Origin: Ensifer sp. LC163
Lineage (GTDB): Bacteria; Pseudomonadota; Alphaproteobacteria; Rhizobiales; Rhizobiaceae
NCBI RefSeq assembly: GCF_001695855.1
Contig: NZ_MBSS01000015.1
Span: forward strand, 1-64,000
Length of the DNA: 64,000 nt
Direction of reading: 5' to 3'
How positions within the stretch are numbered: the stretch's first letter is position 1; every line of letters begins with the position of its first letter. The translations under genes and the position numbers were made by a program. The notes beneath the pieces are model-generated. The model was not told the origin of the DNA, made no database searches, and saw nothing but the letters and a program-made list of their open reading frames with translations. Shown here one piece after another: positions 1-8,577 of this stretch.

Positions 1-200
1 CTCGTGGTTGGGCTCGCAACCCTCGAAGCGGCACGAATATTTCTGTCGGTGCTCCTTGCTGGCTGCATGACAGCTATCACGCTTCAGGATTGGCGAAGCC
101 TCAGGGTTTCGGATTTTACCAATGCGCTGGTCGCCGTTATCGGCATCACAGCATGGTTCGTTGGCGTCGATCCGGTGGGAGTGGCGACGTCGCGAACTCT
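1..200 (+). pseudogene. Prepilin-peptidase-like (A24) fragment, cut by the window edge
   Basis: The frame is open from the left edge. It encodes about 65 residues with hydrophobic stretches around the motif QDWRSLRVSDFTNALVA, which resembles the cytoplasmic D-x-R-x-x-x-(I/V)-x-(N/D) loop of A24 prepilin peptidases used in type IV pilus or Flp pilus assembly. Resemblance fades after about base 200. The frame continues into low-complexity Arg/Gly/His codons to a stop at 298-300, which are the out-of-frame start of the EAL relic beside it. I read this as a piece of a membrane peptidase gene joined to unrelated DNA. The part left of the window is unknown, so the gene could be longer. Confidence 0.4.
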
Positions 201-229
201 CCTTCAGATCGCCCGCGATGCCGCACTGA

Positions 230-499
230 CCGGCGGTCGACGAAAGCAACCAGGCGGCCACCATCGTGCGCGCCGTCCTCGGTCTCGGGCGGGGTCTTGA
301 GCTGCCTGTGCTGGCCGAAGGCGTCGAGACGGCCGGAGAGCACGCATTCCTCGACGCCGAGGCCTGCCAGGAAATACAGGGCTATTTCCTTGGCCGGCCG
401 CAACCGATCGAGGCGTTCCGGCGCGTGACGGGCGGCGATTCGAGCTCCCCGGCCCTGTTGCAAAGCGCGATGGCGGGTGCAGAACGGGCTCCTGGTTGA
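230..499 (+). pseudogene. EAL-domain (c-di-GMP phosphodiesterase) C-terminal relic
   Basis: From base 230 a frame encodes the last part of an EAL domain: AATIVRAVLGLGRGLELPVLAEGVET followed (split here for length) by EACQEIQGYFLGRPQPI. The V-L-A-E-G-V-E-T and Q-G-Y-x-L-G-R-P motifs are the signature of the domain's final third. The catalytic E-A-L motif and all upstream GGDEF/EAL sequence are missing, so the piece cannot be active. It begins abruptly next to the prepilin-peptidase fragment, which marks a deletion or recombination junction near 200-230. Identity as an EAL relic is fairly sure; the parent gene is unknown. Confidence 0.7.
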
Positions 500-1329
500 T
501 GCTTCAGGCCGACATTTTTGCAACAGGGTCAGTTTACGAGGTTCTGTCGGAAACCGAGCGGTCAAAAATAGCGGCCTTGCACGCCGGCCGGCAGGGCGAA
601 GGCGCCGATCAGGACGCGACAACCAATGCCAGATCATATTCGATGCGCCCGGGAAGGCCGCCATCCCTTTATAAGGCAGGACCGCGATGCCGCCGCCGAC
701 AATCAGGCCCCCGAACCAGCGGGCGTATGCGACGGTTGCGACTGCGGCCGCCAACCGGGCCCTGATTGGCAGGCTGGCACTGATCGGCATGACAGCCGGC
801 CGGATGGGCCTCGTAGACCCCATCTGGCCGGCTGTGGCCATCGCCTTGGCAGGCTCATGGCTCGGGTCCGCCACAACTTGGACGGCCCGCTTGTACCGGA
901 TGGCTGGAGTGGTGTCGATCCTCGAACTCGGCTCTTCAGTCGTCCGAATCGGGTTTCAACGCCACCGTGATCTTATCGCAACGGTACGCCAATGCCCACG
1001 GTGGGGAATAAAGCAGAGATTGGAGTAGATCTGCCACCCCAAGGGTGTCGACGGCAGAGTAAAAGCCGGCCACGAGGGCGTAACCCGAGCGGGGTCTCCG
1101 GCGCGCGGCGATTTTGTTAAGAATTGCTGGTGGCCTTGCGGGCTCGGCTTTGAGCGAGGCGGCAACAAGATGATCCTGCTGCGGCAGGGGCAATCGCCTG
1201 CCGTCGCCTCGACGATCCGTTACCACGAAGATAAGGCGTGCAGCGATCTGTTCTCGCATTCCGTAGCAGTGCGGCTAAGGTCTTCACCGAGGTCGGACGT
1301 CGCTGGCTTTTCGTGTGGCGTGACAATAC
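500..1329. other. Stretch with no recognisable gene
   Basis: Several overlapping open frames of 60-240 codons occur on both strands, but none shows a recognisable domain, a convincing ribosome site, or agreement between frame and the GC-rich third-position pattern of the intact neighbours. A short hydrophobic stretch in the plus frame around 750-910 could be a membrane-protein scrap. I see no promoter, repeat or terminator that I can support. Confidence 0.5.
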
Positions 1330-1842
1330 ATGACAATTGCCAGATTGCTGCGGGTAACAACTGTGATGCGTGAGAAGCCCTTCCCAACGAAATCTCTGCG
1401 AGACACCTCCGGCCCGGTGGTGGCACGCGAGAAGGACGTCTTCAAAGCCGCGGCGATCAATGCGCTTCTCACCCGGCCGATCGCCATCCTTCCCGGCAAG
1501 GTTAGCGATCCGATCCGGCCATTCGCCCTCGGTCTCTGGAATGACATTCGATGCCTGCTGAAGCCGGAGATCAGCGTCTCGACATTGCGCAAGGCGATCG
1601 GAGCCTACGTGTACTCGAGGAGCTATCAGGTTGCGATCGCACGCCCAGGTTCCGTCCGCCATGACGTCAATGGAGCACCCGTCGCCAGTGTCTCGCACGC
1701 GGACAGATTGGACGCCCAGCAGAAATATGAAAGTCTGAGAACAGGCGATGGGTCGCGCAACACAAAGGCAGCATCACCTCTTGCTCGCCCAACCTCGCTG
1801 TCAAAGGCCGGGATGATCCGCGGCGTGGACACGAAGGAGTGA
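1330..1842 (+). CDS. ProQ/FinO-family RNA chaperone-like protein
   Basis: About 170 residues. Residues 28-115 have the ProQ/FinO core layout: an N-terminal helix with KAAAINALLTRPIAILP, then DPIRPFALGLWNDI, the segment STLRKAIGAYVYSRSYQVA, and the end RHDVNGAPV followed by a DRLDAQ helix. This order (P-L-x-(I/L)-G, L-R-x-A-L, Y-x-x-S-x-x-Y, R-x-D-L-x-G) fits the family, which binds structured RNAs and on plasmids can control sense/antisense pairs. The tail after residue 120 is basic and looks disordered. No strong Shine-Dalgarno precedes either the ATG at 1330 or the one at 1366, so the start is uncertain. A strong terminator follows at 1995-2020. The RNA target cannot be read from sequence. 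Confidence 0.6.
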   Translation: MTIARLLRVTTVMREKPFPTKSLRDTSGPVVAREKDVFKAAAINALLTRPIAILPGKVSDPIRPFALGLWNDIRCLLKPEISVSTLRKAIGAYVYSRSYQVAIARPGSVRHDVNGAPVASVSHADRLDAQQKYESLRTGDGSRNTKAASPLARPTSLSKAGMIRGVDTKE

Positions 1843-1994
1843 GTTGCTCAGCCGCGCGCCCTCTGTTTTTGCCGAACCGTACCGGAATCCGGGAAACAGA
1901 CCTTCCCTTCCCGTCGATTTCATCGATAACTTGTCCCCGTTTCTGTTGGGGCTGTTTTCCCCCGCGTCCAGCGAGCCATCTGGATGCGATCCTC

Positions 1995-2020
1995 GCCCCG
2001 CCTAATCGGCGGGGCTTTTT
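1995..2020 (+). terminator. Rho-independent terminator
   Basis: A perfect 8-bp stem, GCCCCGCC (1995-2002) and GGCGGGGC (2008-2015), closes a 5-base loop TAATC and is followed directly by five T residues. It lies between the ProQ/FinO-like gene and the cold-shock gene, so it probably ends the transcript of the former. Confidence 0.85.
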
Positions 2021-2174
2021 CTCCGGCACACATCGACCTCGACCGACGCGGGTGACAATTGGCTCACCGAGCGCGCTGGCTCCCCTTTTTGCACTGGCGA
2101 AAGGTTGCAGGCGGCCCGGGCTATGAATAAGCTCCGCCGGCGGCGCACAGGCCGCTCAGTTGACGAGGATGAAC

Positions 2175-2378
2175 ATGACGACCGGTACCGTTAAGTTTTT
2201 CAACCAAGACAAGGGTTTTGGCTTCATCACGCCCGACAATGGCGGGGCAGATGTTTTTGTCCATGTGTCGGCGGTGCAGGACTCCGGACCTCTTCGAGAC
2301 GGACAGAAAGTCAGCTACGAGCTGGGACAGGACCGCAAGACCGGGAAGTCAAAAGCGGAAAACGTCCGGTCGGTCTGA
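2175..2378 (+). CDS. Cold-shock domain protein (CspA family)
   Basis: A 67-residue single cold-shock domain. Both RNA-binding motifs are intact: [15 protein letters not shown] (RNP1 K-G-F-G-F-I) and DVFVHVSAV (RNP2 V-F-V-H). Proteins of this family bind single-stranded RNA/DNA and melt secondary structure, often under cold or stationary-phase control. The frame could be opened upstream from TTG 2160 or ATG 2169, but ATG 2175 has GAGG at a normal distance (2165-2168) and gives the usual family length. It stands alone behind the terminator at 1995-2020. Confidence 0.93.
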   Translation: MTTGTVKFFNQDKGFGFITPDNGGADVFVHVSAVQDSGPLRDGQKVSYELGQDRKTGKSKAENVRSV

Positions 2379-2479
2379 CCTCCAGTTGTCTCACTCCAAC
2401 ATGAACGCTCATGCCGCTGTCTGTTCCAGGTAGCGGCAGCGCTCGCCGCGCAAGGCCTGGCACGTGCGCGCAGCGGCGC

Positions 2480-2644
2480 ATTGAGAATGCAGCACCTGGA
2501 GCCGCGCTGCAGCGGGACCATCGCGCGCGAGGCCGCTGCCGCGATCGCCGTTCCGAGGAGGAACTGGCCGGGCGAGAAGGATGTGAGCAGCATCCACATC
2601 AACACGAGTGCAGCCGCGGATAGGGTAGCACTCGGCTCATCTGG
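2480..2644 (-). pseudogene. PhaE/MnhE-like cation antiporter subunit relic
   Basis: Reading the minus strand from 2644, an ATG opens MSRVLPYP, and after a change of frame the sequence continues as LVLMWMLLTSFSPGQFLLG and then TAIAAAASRAMVPLQ. The W-(M/L)-L-L-x-x-x-(F/L)-S-P-G-Q-x-x-L-G pattern is typical of the first membrane helices of the E subunit of Mrp/Mnh/Pha Na+/H+ or K+/H+ antiporters. The frame break near 2615 and loss of the rest of the about 160-residue subunit mark it as a relic. No other subunit of the complex is recognisable nearby. Confidence 0.4.
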
Positions 2645-2950
2645 CACTGCCCCCGGCGTGGTTCGCTCCCAGCGCGCCTCGGATGTAGCTGGATTGATGA
2701 TGCAGCGAGCGGGCCGCAGGCTCGGTGTAACTGATCTTCGCGCCTCCCTCGACCGGGGCCCGGGTGTCACCGGTCACAGAATTTCCGCACCGGGCAATGA
2801 TATCGAATTTCGCGTCCGCATTCTCGCCGGCCACATCCTGGACAAAGTTCCGGCATGCGCGATCGCTGACGCCTCGAACTGGATGTCGAAGGCCGCCCTG
2901 TCATCCACCCAGCCGCGATATGGGGGTTCGAACGCATGAAAAAGGGGCAG

Positions 2951-3322
2951 ATTACGAACTGGAAACCATTGCAGGGCGACTCTCATATATCAGGGCGGGC
3001 TTAGATGAGTCCGACAGATCGGTCGCCACCGCTGCCCTAGCGTCAGTGTCAAGCACCTTCTTCTTGACGACCAGAAGATGGACGGGGGACGTTCGTGCGA
3101 GCGTGGTGGCGGTGCTTCCGATCAGCCCTTGCGCCAGGGGGCCGGTCCTTCCTATGCCGATCACAGTCAGTTCGGCCCGCTCCCTGGCCACAGCAGCCAG
3201 AATCACGGCCTCTGCCGGCCCCTCCTCCACTACCACCAACGAGCGGAGTCCTTCAGTATAGGCTAGTTCCTTGCGCAGGAGATCCGCAACGTCGAGGTGA
3301 CCACCTTTGAGGTGCCTGGAAG
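2951..3322 (-). pseudogene. Universal stress protein (UspA) relic
   Basis: The minus frame ending at 2952 encodes part of a UspA-like protein: VEEGPAEAVILAAVARERAE, then LTVIGIGRTGPLAQGLIGS followed by a TSPVHLLVVK strand. This is the C-terminal half of one Usp domain with its ATP-loop type G-x2-G-x9-G(S/T) pattern, followed by the start of a second domain (AVATDLSDSSKPAL). The second domain is lost after about 20 residues, and upstream the frame meets a stop near 3325. It is therefore truncated at both ends. It lies just downstream of the Rnk-like gene on the same strand. Confidence 0.6.
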
Positions 3323-3331
3323 GCTAAGAGC

Positions 3332-3709
3332 TTAGAAATCAAGCCTAATCACATTGATCTTCTGTAAGCCGCCCGTTTCTGTTTCCACGGCAATTGCCCG
3401 ACCCGCTCTCAGGCCGAGCAGCCCCAACCCCAAAAGCGACTCTACTGAGACAGTGTAATTGGGAAAGTCCTGGCTCTCATTCCGGACCACATTGGCTGTT
3501 CTCGGAACACCTGCATCGACGCAGAAGGTCACGCGACTGTTTATCGTCACGACATCATCGGGGACATTCCTAGCGGAGCAAATTTCCGCCTGCGCCAGCT
3601 TTCTTTTAAGCAATCGGCCGTAGGCGTTGTCGCGAGGCGCCTGATCAAGAATTTCCCTAAGGATCGCATGGTCTTTTGTCGTTAGATAACACTGCGGCCG
3701 CTTGGACAT
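3332..3709 (-). CDS. rnk: Rnk/GreA-family regulator of nucleoside diphosphate kinase type
   Basis: A 125-residue protein with the Rnk layout: a short N-terminal helical hairpin (residues 10-45, LTTKDHAILREILDQ and YGRLLKRKLAQAE) and a GreA/GreB-type C-terminal domain (residues 50-125) with DVVTINSRVTFCVDAG and SLLGLGLLGLRAGRAI. Such proteins bind RNA polymerase near its secondary channel but lack the long coiled coil of GreA. Length matches the family (about 130). The usual T-P-(V/I)-G-x-A-L-x-G segment is altered here to S-L-L-G-L-G-L-L-G. Single gene, no obvious operon partner; the stress-protein relic sits just downstream. Confidence 0.8.
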   Translation of the reverse strand: MSKRPQCYLTTKDHAILREILDQAPRDNAYGRLLKRKLAQAEICSARNVPDDVVTINSRVTFCVDAGVPRTANVVRNESQDFPNYTVSVESLLGLGLLGLRAGRAIAVETETGGLQKINVIRLDF

Positions 3710-4112
3710 GGTATGACTCCTCGGAACGCCTCAGCTCCGGCAAATAAACTGGATCTCAATTCGATTAGTCGATTACCCTGGCCGCTCGGTTCTCTGGTGC
3801 CAGGGCTCACGGTCCTGAAATGGAGCTACCGCCTTGAGCCAGAAAACGACGGAGTCGTTGAGAAAGCAGGACGAAATCCGGGTCCTTTGCAGCTATTAGA
3901 CGATAGACAGCCTGCCAGTCGGAACTTGGATACTGCGTCGGCTCGCGGCATCGTAGCATCCGGACTTCGGGCAAGGCGGACATTGGTTCGCTCCGCAGGT
4001 CGACTGCATTTCGATACACTATCAGCGCTGAGTCGCCTCACTAAGGCTTCTTACACTTAATGCAGGCTGGTTAGGATTCTTCACCCCACTACCACTCGCT
4101 CAATTTGCGTCA
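3710..4112. other. Intergenic stretch, nothing recognised
   Basis: It lies between the start of the Rnk-like gene (minus) and the end of the small hypothetical gene at 4113. Short overlapping frames exist on both strands, but none has a domain or ribosome site I can support. Confidence 0.5.
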
Positions 4113-4427
4113 TTACCAGTCCTCTCCGGTTCGCTCGAAGACGAGCCACGCGGTTCCCTTTTGCGCGATCCGCGTCCTGCGGGCCTCCTGAACCCGCTCC
4201 GCCTGTCGTTTGGTGAAGGGCCCCATTGGCCGGGTCTTCTGTTCGCCGCAACGGACCTGGCAGTACCATTTGTTGCCATCGTGCGAGAAGATATCGACCG
4301 AGGTAGACGTCCCGTGCGGCTCGTGCTTGGCGATCTCGTCGATGAAAATGATTGACCTTGAGTAATGCCTGGCGGGCGCGGGCATATGCACGCCGGCAGC
4401 CAGATCACGATCGGGCAACGTTGGCAT
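4113..4427 (-). CDS. Small conserved-looking hypothetical protein
   Basis: 104 residues. The start ATG at 4427 is preceded by GAGGAG seven bases upstream, a strong ribosome site, which supports a real gene. The C-terminal half looks folded: a strand-rich stretch (VDIFSHDGNKWYCQVRCGE) and then a basic helix (GPFTKRQAERVQEARRTRIA). There are two cysteines (in W-Y-C-Q-V-R-C) but no recognised metal site. I do not recognise the family. It is upstream of, and same strand as, nothing obvious; the next minus gene downstream is Rnk-like, separated by about 400 bases. Confidence 0.55.
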   Translation of the reverse strand: MPTLPDRDLAAGVHMPAPARHYSRSIIFIDEIAKHEPHGTSTSVDIFSHDGNKWYCQVRCGEQKTRPMGPFTKRQAERVQEARRTRIAQKGTAWLVFERTGEDW

Positions 4428-4485
4428 AGTTCAACTCCTCTTCTTCGCTGTGGCGGTGCCCGAGCCTTCGGCGCCTGTCTTGTCG

Positions 4486-6021
4486 TCAGAAGGCCATTTC
4501 ATGCTCCATCGCCAGCTCGATCATCAGATTTTCGATGTCACGGGATATCGAAGCGGCAGCCAGTACGCGTCCGTCGCGCTTGAAGCGCAGCAGACAGTCC
4601 CTGCCGGCTATGTCGCCTTCGACCATGATTTCGTCCCATCGTTCCGCATGGCCGACATAATTGATGCTGACGTCGTAGTGCTGGCTCCAGAAGAACGGCA
4701 CGGCTGTAAACTTCTCGCTCCGGCCGAGCATATTGAGCGCCGCGGTCTGCCCTTGCCGTTCGGCCACCACCCAATGTTCGACGCGAATGTTCTCTCCGCT
4801 ATGGGGATCGGGCCAGCGCGCGATGTCACCGGCCGCGAAGATCCTCTGTTCGCTGGTTTCCAGAAATCCATTCACGACGATGCCGCGGTCCGTTACCAAC
4901 CCTGCCGTTTCGGCGAGCCCCGTCCGCGGCCGTACGCCGATGCCGGCGACAACGAGGTCGGCGGCCAGCGTGTCGCCGCTGCGAAGCTTCACCTCGCCGC
5001 CATTGATGCTGCTTGCAGTCTCCTCGAGGTGGAAAACGACTCCGTTCTTCTCGTGAAGGGTCCGGATGAAGTCGCCCATCTGCGGACCCAGGACCCGCCC
5101 CATTGGGTGCTTGTCGGGTGCGACGACATGGACTTCGACGCCGCGAGCGCGCAGGGCCGCGGCGACTTCGAGGCCGATGAAACTCGCTCCAAGCACGACC
5201 ACCCGGCGGGCCGTCGCGGCCTGCTCGATTATGGCCCGGCAGTCGGCGAGCGAGCGCAGCGTGTGAACATGGGGCTGGTCGGCACCCGGAATCGTCAGGC
5301 GAACCGGCTCTGCACCGGTCGCCAGCAGCAATCTGTCATAAGGGACCGAGTATCCGCCTGCGAGGATGACCTCGCGGGTCCGCGGTTCGATGCGAACCGC
5401 TTGCGTCCCGAGACGCAGGTCGATCTGGTTCTTGGAATAATAGCTCTCCCCCCGCAGTGGGACCCAGCTCTCCGGCGCCTTGCCGGCAAGGTAGTCCTTG
5501 GAAAGGTTCGGCCGGTCGACAGGCGGCGCCTCGTCGTCGCTGAGCATGACGATGCTGCCGGCATATTGCTCTCGCCGCAGCATTTCCGCGGCGGCAAAGC
5601 CGGCCGCGCCGCCGCCGACGATGACGATCTTCTCCGGCATTGCCTCGACGGGACGCTCGCTCGTTGCCGCTTCCGCATGCTTGCGCTGGCCGACGACGAA
5701 AATATGGCCGTCGCGCTGTTCCACCCACCAGCATGCCAGCGACCTGAAGGCGGGTGCGCGCAGGGCCTCCCCGGTCCTCAAGCTGAAACATGCGTGATGC
5801 CATGGGCAGCGGACGGTGTCGCCGGCCACCAGCCCGTCGGCGAGCGGACCGCTGTAGTGCGTACAATGCGCGTCAACGGCGAAAATCTCAGCCCCGCGGC
5901 GCACAAGCAGCACCTGCGCATCGCCGCAATGGCCGACCAGCTGGCTGCCGTCAGGAAGATCGGCAAGTCTGATGCCCCGCGCCAGATCAGGCCTAGTCAT
6001 GCTTCTGTGCTCAGCAGCCAT
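4486..6021 (-). CDS. Rieske-domain / FAD-dependent ferredoxin reductase fusion
   Basis: 511 residues. Residues 15-110 are a Rieske [2Fe-2S] ferredoxin domain with both ligand pairs, C53-x-H55 (CTHYSGPL) and C72-x2-H75 (CPWHHACF). Residues 130-420 are a pyridine-nucleotide-disulfide-type FAD/NAD(P)H reductase with GxGxxG at VIVGGGAAGFAAAEML, a second dinucleotide fold (VVVLGASFIGLEVAAALRA) and the late FAD motif IFAAGDIA. A C-terminal reductase dimer-type domain follows. The fusion resembles AIFM3/Nfrl-like proteins and stand-alone reductases for Rieske oxygenases. It would pass electrons from NAD(P)H to a soluble acceptor. The start at 6021 has AAGGAG six bases upstream. The transaldolase gene lies upstream on the same strand with a 184-bp gap, so cotranscription is possible. 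The partner is unknown. Confidence 0.88.
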   Translation of the reverse strand: MAAEHRSMTRPDLARGIRLADLPDGSQLVGHCGDAQVLLVRRGAEIFAVDAHCTHYSGPLADGLVAGDTVRCPWHHACFSLRTGEALRAPAFRSLACWWVEQRDGHIFVVGQRKHAEAATSERPVEAMPEKIVIVGGGAAGFAAAEMLRREQYAGSIVMLSDDEAPPVDRPNLSKDYLAGKAPESWVPLRGESYYSKNQIDLRLGTQAVRIEPRTREVILAGGYSVPYDRLLLATGAEPVRLTIPGADQPHVHTLRSLADCRAIIEQAATARRVVVLGASFIGLEVAAALRARGVEVHVVAPDKHPMGRVLGPQMGDFIRTLHEKNGVVFHLEETASSINGGEVKLRSGDTLAADLVVAGIGVRPRTGLAETAGLVTDRGIVVNGFLETSEQRIFAAGDIARWPDPHSGENIRVEHWVVAERQGQTAALNMLGRSEKFTAVPFFWSQHYDVSINYVGHAERWDEIMVEGDIAGRDCLLRFKRDGRVLAAASISRDIENLMIELAMEHEMAF

Positions 6022-6205
6022 TCGGTTCTCCTTGGCTATCGAGATGGCGCCCGCTGCGAGGGCTGAAAGCTCCTTTGCGGGTCGCGGCCTTTGATCTCGC
6101 CAGCCAGTTTGTGGCCGCTGCGTTTGTTAAGCAAACGAATATAATCGTCCATTGCGTGCAGTTTTTCTGCTGGATCGCTCATGACAAGCGGCGAACAGGA
6201 CATCA

Positions 6206-6862
6206 CTAAAGAATGACTTGCCCCGTCCTGCCCCAGTCGGCGAGGAAGGACGCCAGTCCCTTCTCGGTGAGCGGATGTTTGGCCAGATTCCTAAGTACTC
6301 CCGGTGGCACCGTCGCAATATCGGCGCCTGCCATTGCAGCCTGTGTGACATGCAGAGGCGTGCGAATTGAGGACGCCAGAATTTCCGTATTGAAGGACTT
6401 GTCGTTGTCGTAGATCGCCCGGATTTCCCGGACGACTTCCATGCCATCGAGGCCGATATCGTCCAGCCGTCCGACGAAAGGCGAGATGTAGGCCGCACCG
6501 GCTTTCGCCGCGAGCAAAGCCTGGTTGGCTGAAAAGCAGAGGGTCACATTGATCCTCAGCCCGCGTTCGCTGAGTGCCCGGCAAGCCCTGAACCCATCCC
6601 AGGTGGATGGCACCTTGACGGCCACATTGGCAGCTATGCTGGCCAACTGCTTCCCCTCGGCGACCATACCGTCGAACTCAGTCGCGGTGACCTCCGCTGA
6701 GACCGGGCCCTCGATCGCCGTGCAGATTTCCTTGATGACCTCCCGGATCGGTCGGCCGGTCTTTGCGATCAACGACGGGTTGGTGGTCACCCCGTCGACA
6801 ACGCCTGCGGAGGCAAGCCCGCGGATTTCGGCAATATCGGCTGTGTCGACAAAGAACTTCAT
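6206..6862 (-). CDS. tal: Transaldolase, small TalC/fructose-6-phosphate-aldolase type
   Basis: 218 residues, the length of the short decameric TalC/FSA subfamily. The protein starts with [13 protein letters not shown], has the substrate motif TTNPSLIAK (residues 26-34) and the Schiff-base lysine in [11 protein letters not shown] (Lys83). The later motif [10 protein letters not shown] completes the barrel signature. It would move dihydroxyacetone units in the non-oxidative pentose phosphate pathway, or act as a fructose-6-phosphate aldolase. Which of the two cannot be settled from sequence alone. AGGAG precedes the start at a good distance. It is divergent from the DUF488 gene. Confidence 0.92.
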   Translation of the reverse strand: MKFFVDTADIAEIRGLASAGVVDGVTTNPSLIAKTGRPIREVIKEICTAIEGPVSAEVTATEFDGMVAEGKQLASIAANVAVKVPSTWDGFRACRALSERGLRINVTLCFSANQALLAAKAGAAYISPFVGRLDDIGLDGMEVVREIRAIYDNDKSFNTEILASSIRTPLHVTQAAMAGADIATVPPGVLRNLAKHPLTEKGLASFLADWGRTGQVIL

Positions 6863-6980
6863 CGCTTTTCTCCTGGCATAGTCGCGTGATGCGTTGGCAA
6901 CGCGATTTTCGAGGTGATTTGGTCGTGGCAGATGTGAACGCGCGCCCTATGTCTGCGAAGGCAGGCGAGGGAGCACGGGC

Positions 6981-7346
6981 ATGAGCATCTCCGAGAAGGA
7001 CGTCAAACTGAAGCGTGCCTATGAGAGTCCGACGGACAGTGACGGCAAGCGTGTCTTGGTTGACCGGCTGTGGCCGCGCGGAGTCAGGAAGACCGATGCG
7101 GCAATTGACTATTGGGCGAAGGAACTGGCGCCAAGCACTGAGCTGCGGAAATGGTTCGCTCACGATCCCTCCCGATGGGCGGAATTCCGCCGGCGATACA
7201 CCGCGGAGATCGAGGCGCATCGCGAAGAATTTGATCGGTTGCGCAGCCTGGCGCTTAACGGCCCGATCACTCTTGTCTACGCGGCGCGCGACGAGAGGCA
7301 CAACGATGCTGTTGTCCTCAAGGAAATCTTGCTGGAACATCGATAA
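6981..7346 (+). CDS. DUF488-family protein
   Basis: 121 residues with the DUF488 hallmarks: KRAYESPTDSDGKRVLVDRLWPRG near the N-terminus (quoted here in two parts: KRAYESP and RVLVDRLWPRG), then W-x-K-E-L-A-P-S-T-x-L-R-x-W-F-x-H-D (residues 45-65) and a C-terminal strand ITLVYAARD. Family members are small cytoplasmic proteins of unsettled biochemical function, often near stress or DNA-related genes. The start has GGGAG upstream (about 6969). It stands alone between the transaldolase and the LysR gene. Confidence 0.88.
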   Translation: MSISEKDVKLKRAYESPTDSDGKRVLVDRLWPRGVRKTDAAIDYWAKELAPSTELRKWFAHDPSRWAEFRRRYTAEIEAHREEFDRLRSLALNGPITLVYAARDERHNDAVVLKEILLEHR

Positions 7347-7550
7347 AACTGCCCTCCCGAAAGTGTCAGGATCGCGACGCGGGTGTCGGCCGTGGCGACC
7401 CCGCGCCAACTGGCTCGTCCCGCAATACCTTGGCTGAGTGCTCACTGCCGGCCCAGACGCGCCGGTTGAGTAGCTACGCAGCATGCGGCGCACGACTGGT
7501 GGATTTCACCCAAGCTTACGGACCAGCTAGTATCTAGCAAACGAATTTGA

Positions 7551-7582
7551 TTGACATTTAAGCGCAACTTTTATGCTATACT
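7551..7582 (+). promoter_or_regulatory. Candidate sigma-70 promoter of the LysR gene, possibly leaderless
   Basis: TTGACA at 7551-7556 is followed 15 bases later by TATGCT (7572-7577), overlapping TATACT (7577-7582). The LysR start codon ATG is at 7586, so transcription from the first -10 box would begin within a few bases of the start codon. No Shine-Dalgarno is visible ahead of 7586. The spacing is shorter than the ideal 17. Confidence 0.4.
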
Positions 7583-7585
7583 TTG

Positions 7586-8437
7586 ATGGACATTGAGCTC
7601 GCCCGGACGTTCTTGGAAATAGTTTCAACGGGAAGTTTTATTCGAGCCGCGGAGCGCTTGAACGTTGCTCAGACGACGGTCAGCGCGCGGATTCGCCACC
7701 TCGAACAACTGCTTGGCCGGCCGCTGTTCATTCGGAACAAGGGCGGCGCGTCACTGACGCCGGCGGGCGAGCAGTTCCTGCGCCACGCGCCAATCTTTGT
7801 CCAGTTATGGCAGCGCACCCGTCAACAGGTCGCAGTGCCGGCAGGGCGCCGGGCGGTGCTGACGGTCGGCAGCGAAGTCACTCTTGCGCAACCACTGCTG
7901 CTGAGCTGGGTCAGATGGATTCGCCGGTTTCTTCCCGATATCGCGCTTCGCGTCCATGTCGACGTGCCCCAGGATCTGATCAATCAGGTCGCCTCGGGAA
8001 TGGTCGACGTGGCGATCATGTATGCTCCCCAGCATCGCCCCGGACTTAGAATCGACCTGCTGATGGAAGAAAAGCTCGTGCTTGTGACAACCGATCCGGA
8101 AGCGAAGCGCCTTGAGGAGACGGGCTACGTCTACATCGATTGGGGGCCAGATTTCGGGCGGCAACACGACATGAATTTCCCAGATGTCGCACCGGACCTC
8201 TCTTTCGATCTCGGTCCCCTCGCTCTCGGCTATGTCCTTGCGAGCGGCGGTTCAGGTTATTTCAGGATGAGCGCGGTGGAGCCGCATTTAGCGGTGGGTG
8301 AGCTCCATCTCGTACCCGACATGCCGCAATACTCCTATCCGGTTTACTCGGTGAGGTCGGCAAATGCCGATGAGAGTGTCGTGGGACCGGCCCTTGCCGG
8401 CTTGCGCGCGATCTCCGACGGCAACATCGAGGCCTAA
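7586..8437 (+). CDS. LysR-family transcriptional regulator
   Basis: 283 residues. Residues 1-60 form the winged helix-turn-helix: ARTFLEIVSTGSFIRAAERL, then NVAQTTVSARIRHLEQLLGR. This is the classical LysR pattern with A-A-x-x-L-x-x-x-Q-x-x-(V/I)-S. Residues 90-280 are a periplasmic-binding-like effector domain. An in-frame TTG lies directly before the ATG chosen. No divergent target gene is intact beside it: downstream is a histidine-kinase tail and an IS6 element, so its regulon was probably elsewhere or has been lost. Its stop codon overlaps the stop of the kinase relic on the other strand. Confidence 0.9.
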   Translation: MDIELARTFLEIVSTGSFIRAAERLNVAQTTVSARIRHLEQLLGRPLFIRNKGGASLTPAGEQFLRHAPIFVQLWQRTRQQVAVPAGRRAVLTVGSEVTLAQPLLLSWVRWIRRFLPDIALRVHVDVPQDLINQVASGMVDVAIMYAPQHRPGLRIDLLMEEKLVLVTTDPEAKRLEETGYVYIDWGPDFGRQHDMNFPDVAPDLSFDLGPLALGYVLASGGSGYFRMSAVEPHLAVGELHLVPDMPQYSYPVYSVRSANADESVVGPALAGLRAISDGNIEA

Positions 8438-8577
8438 GCGGCCGCGTCGGTCGATGGAAACAGCAGATCGACCGTGGTTCCGGTCCCTCGCTCGCTGGCA
8501 ATCTGCAGATGGCCCCCGACCATCTGCATGAAAGTGCGCACCTGCGCTAATCCCATTCCGGTACCGTCCTCGCGGTG
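8434..8577 (-). pseudogene. Histidine-kinase C-terminal relic (HATPase G boxes)
   Basis: The minus strand encodes GDGTGMGLAQVRTFMQMVGG followed by HLQIASERGTGTTVDLLFP and a stop at 8434-8436. These are the G1/G2 ATP-lid motifs and final strands of a histidine-kinase ATPase domain. The gene is cut exactly where the IS6-type terminal repeat begins (8577), so the insertion, or a deletion started by it, removed the rest. No response regulator is nearby. Confidence 0.75.
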
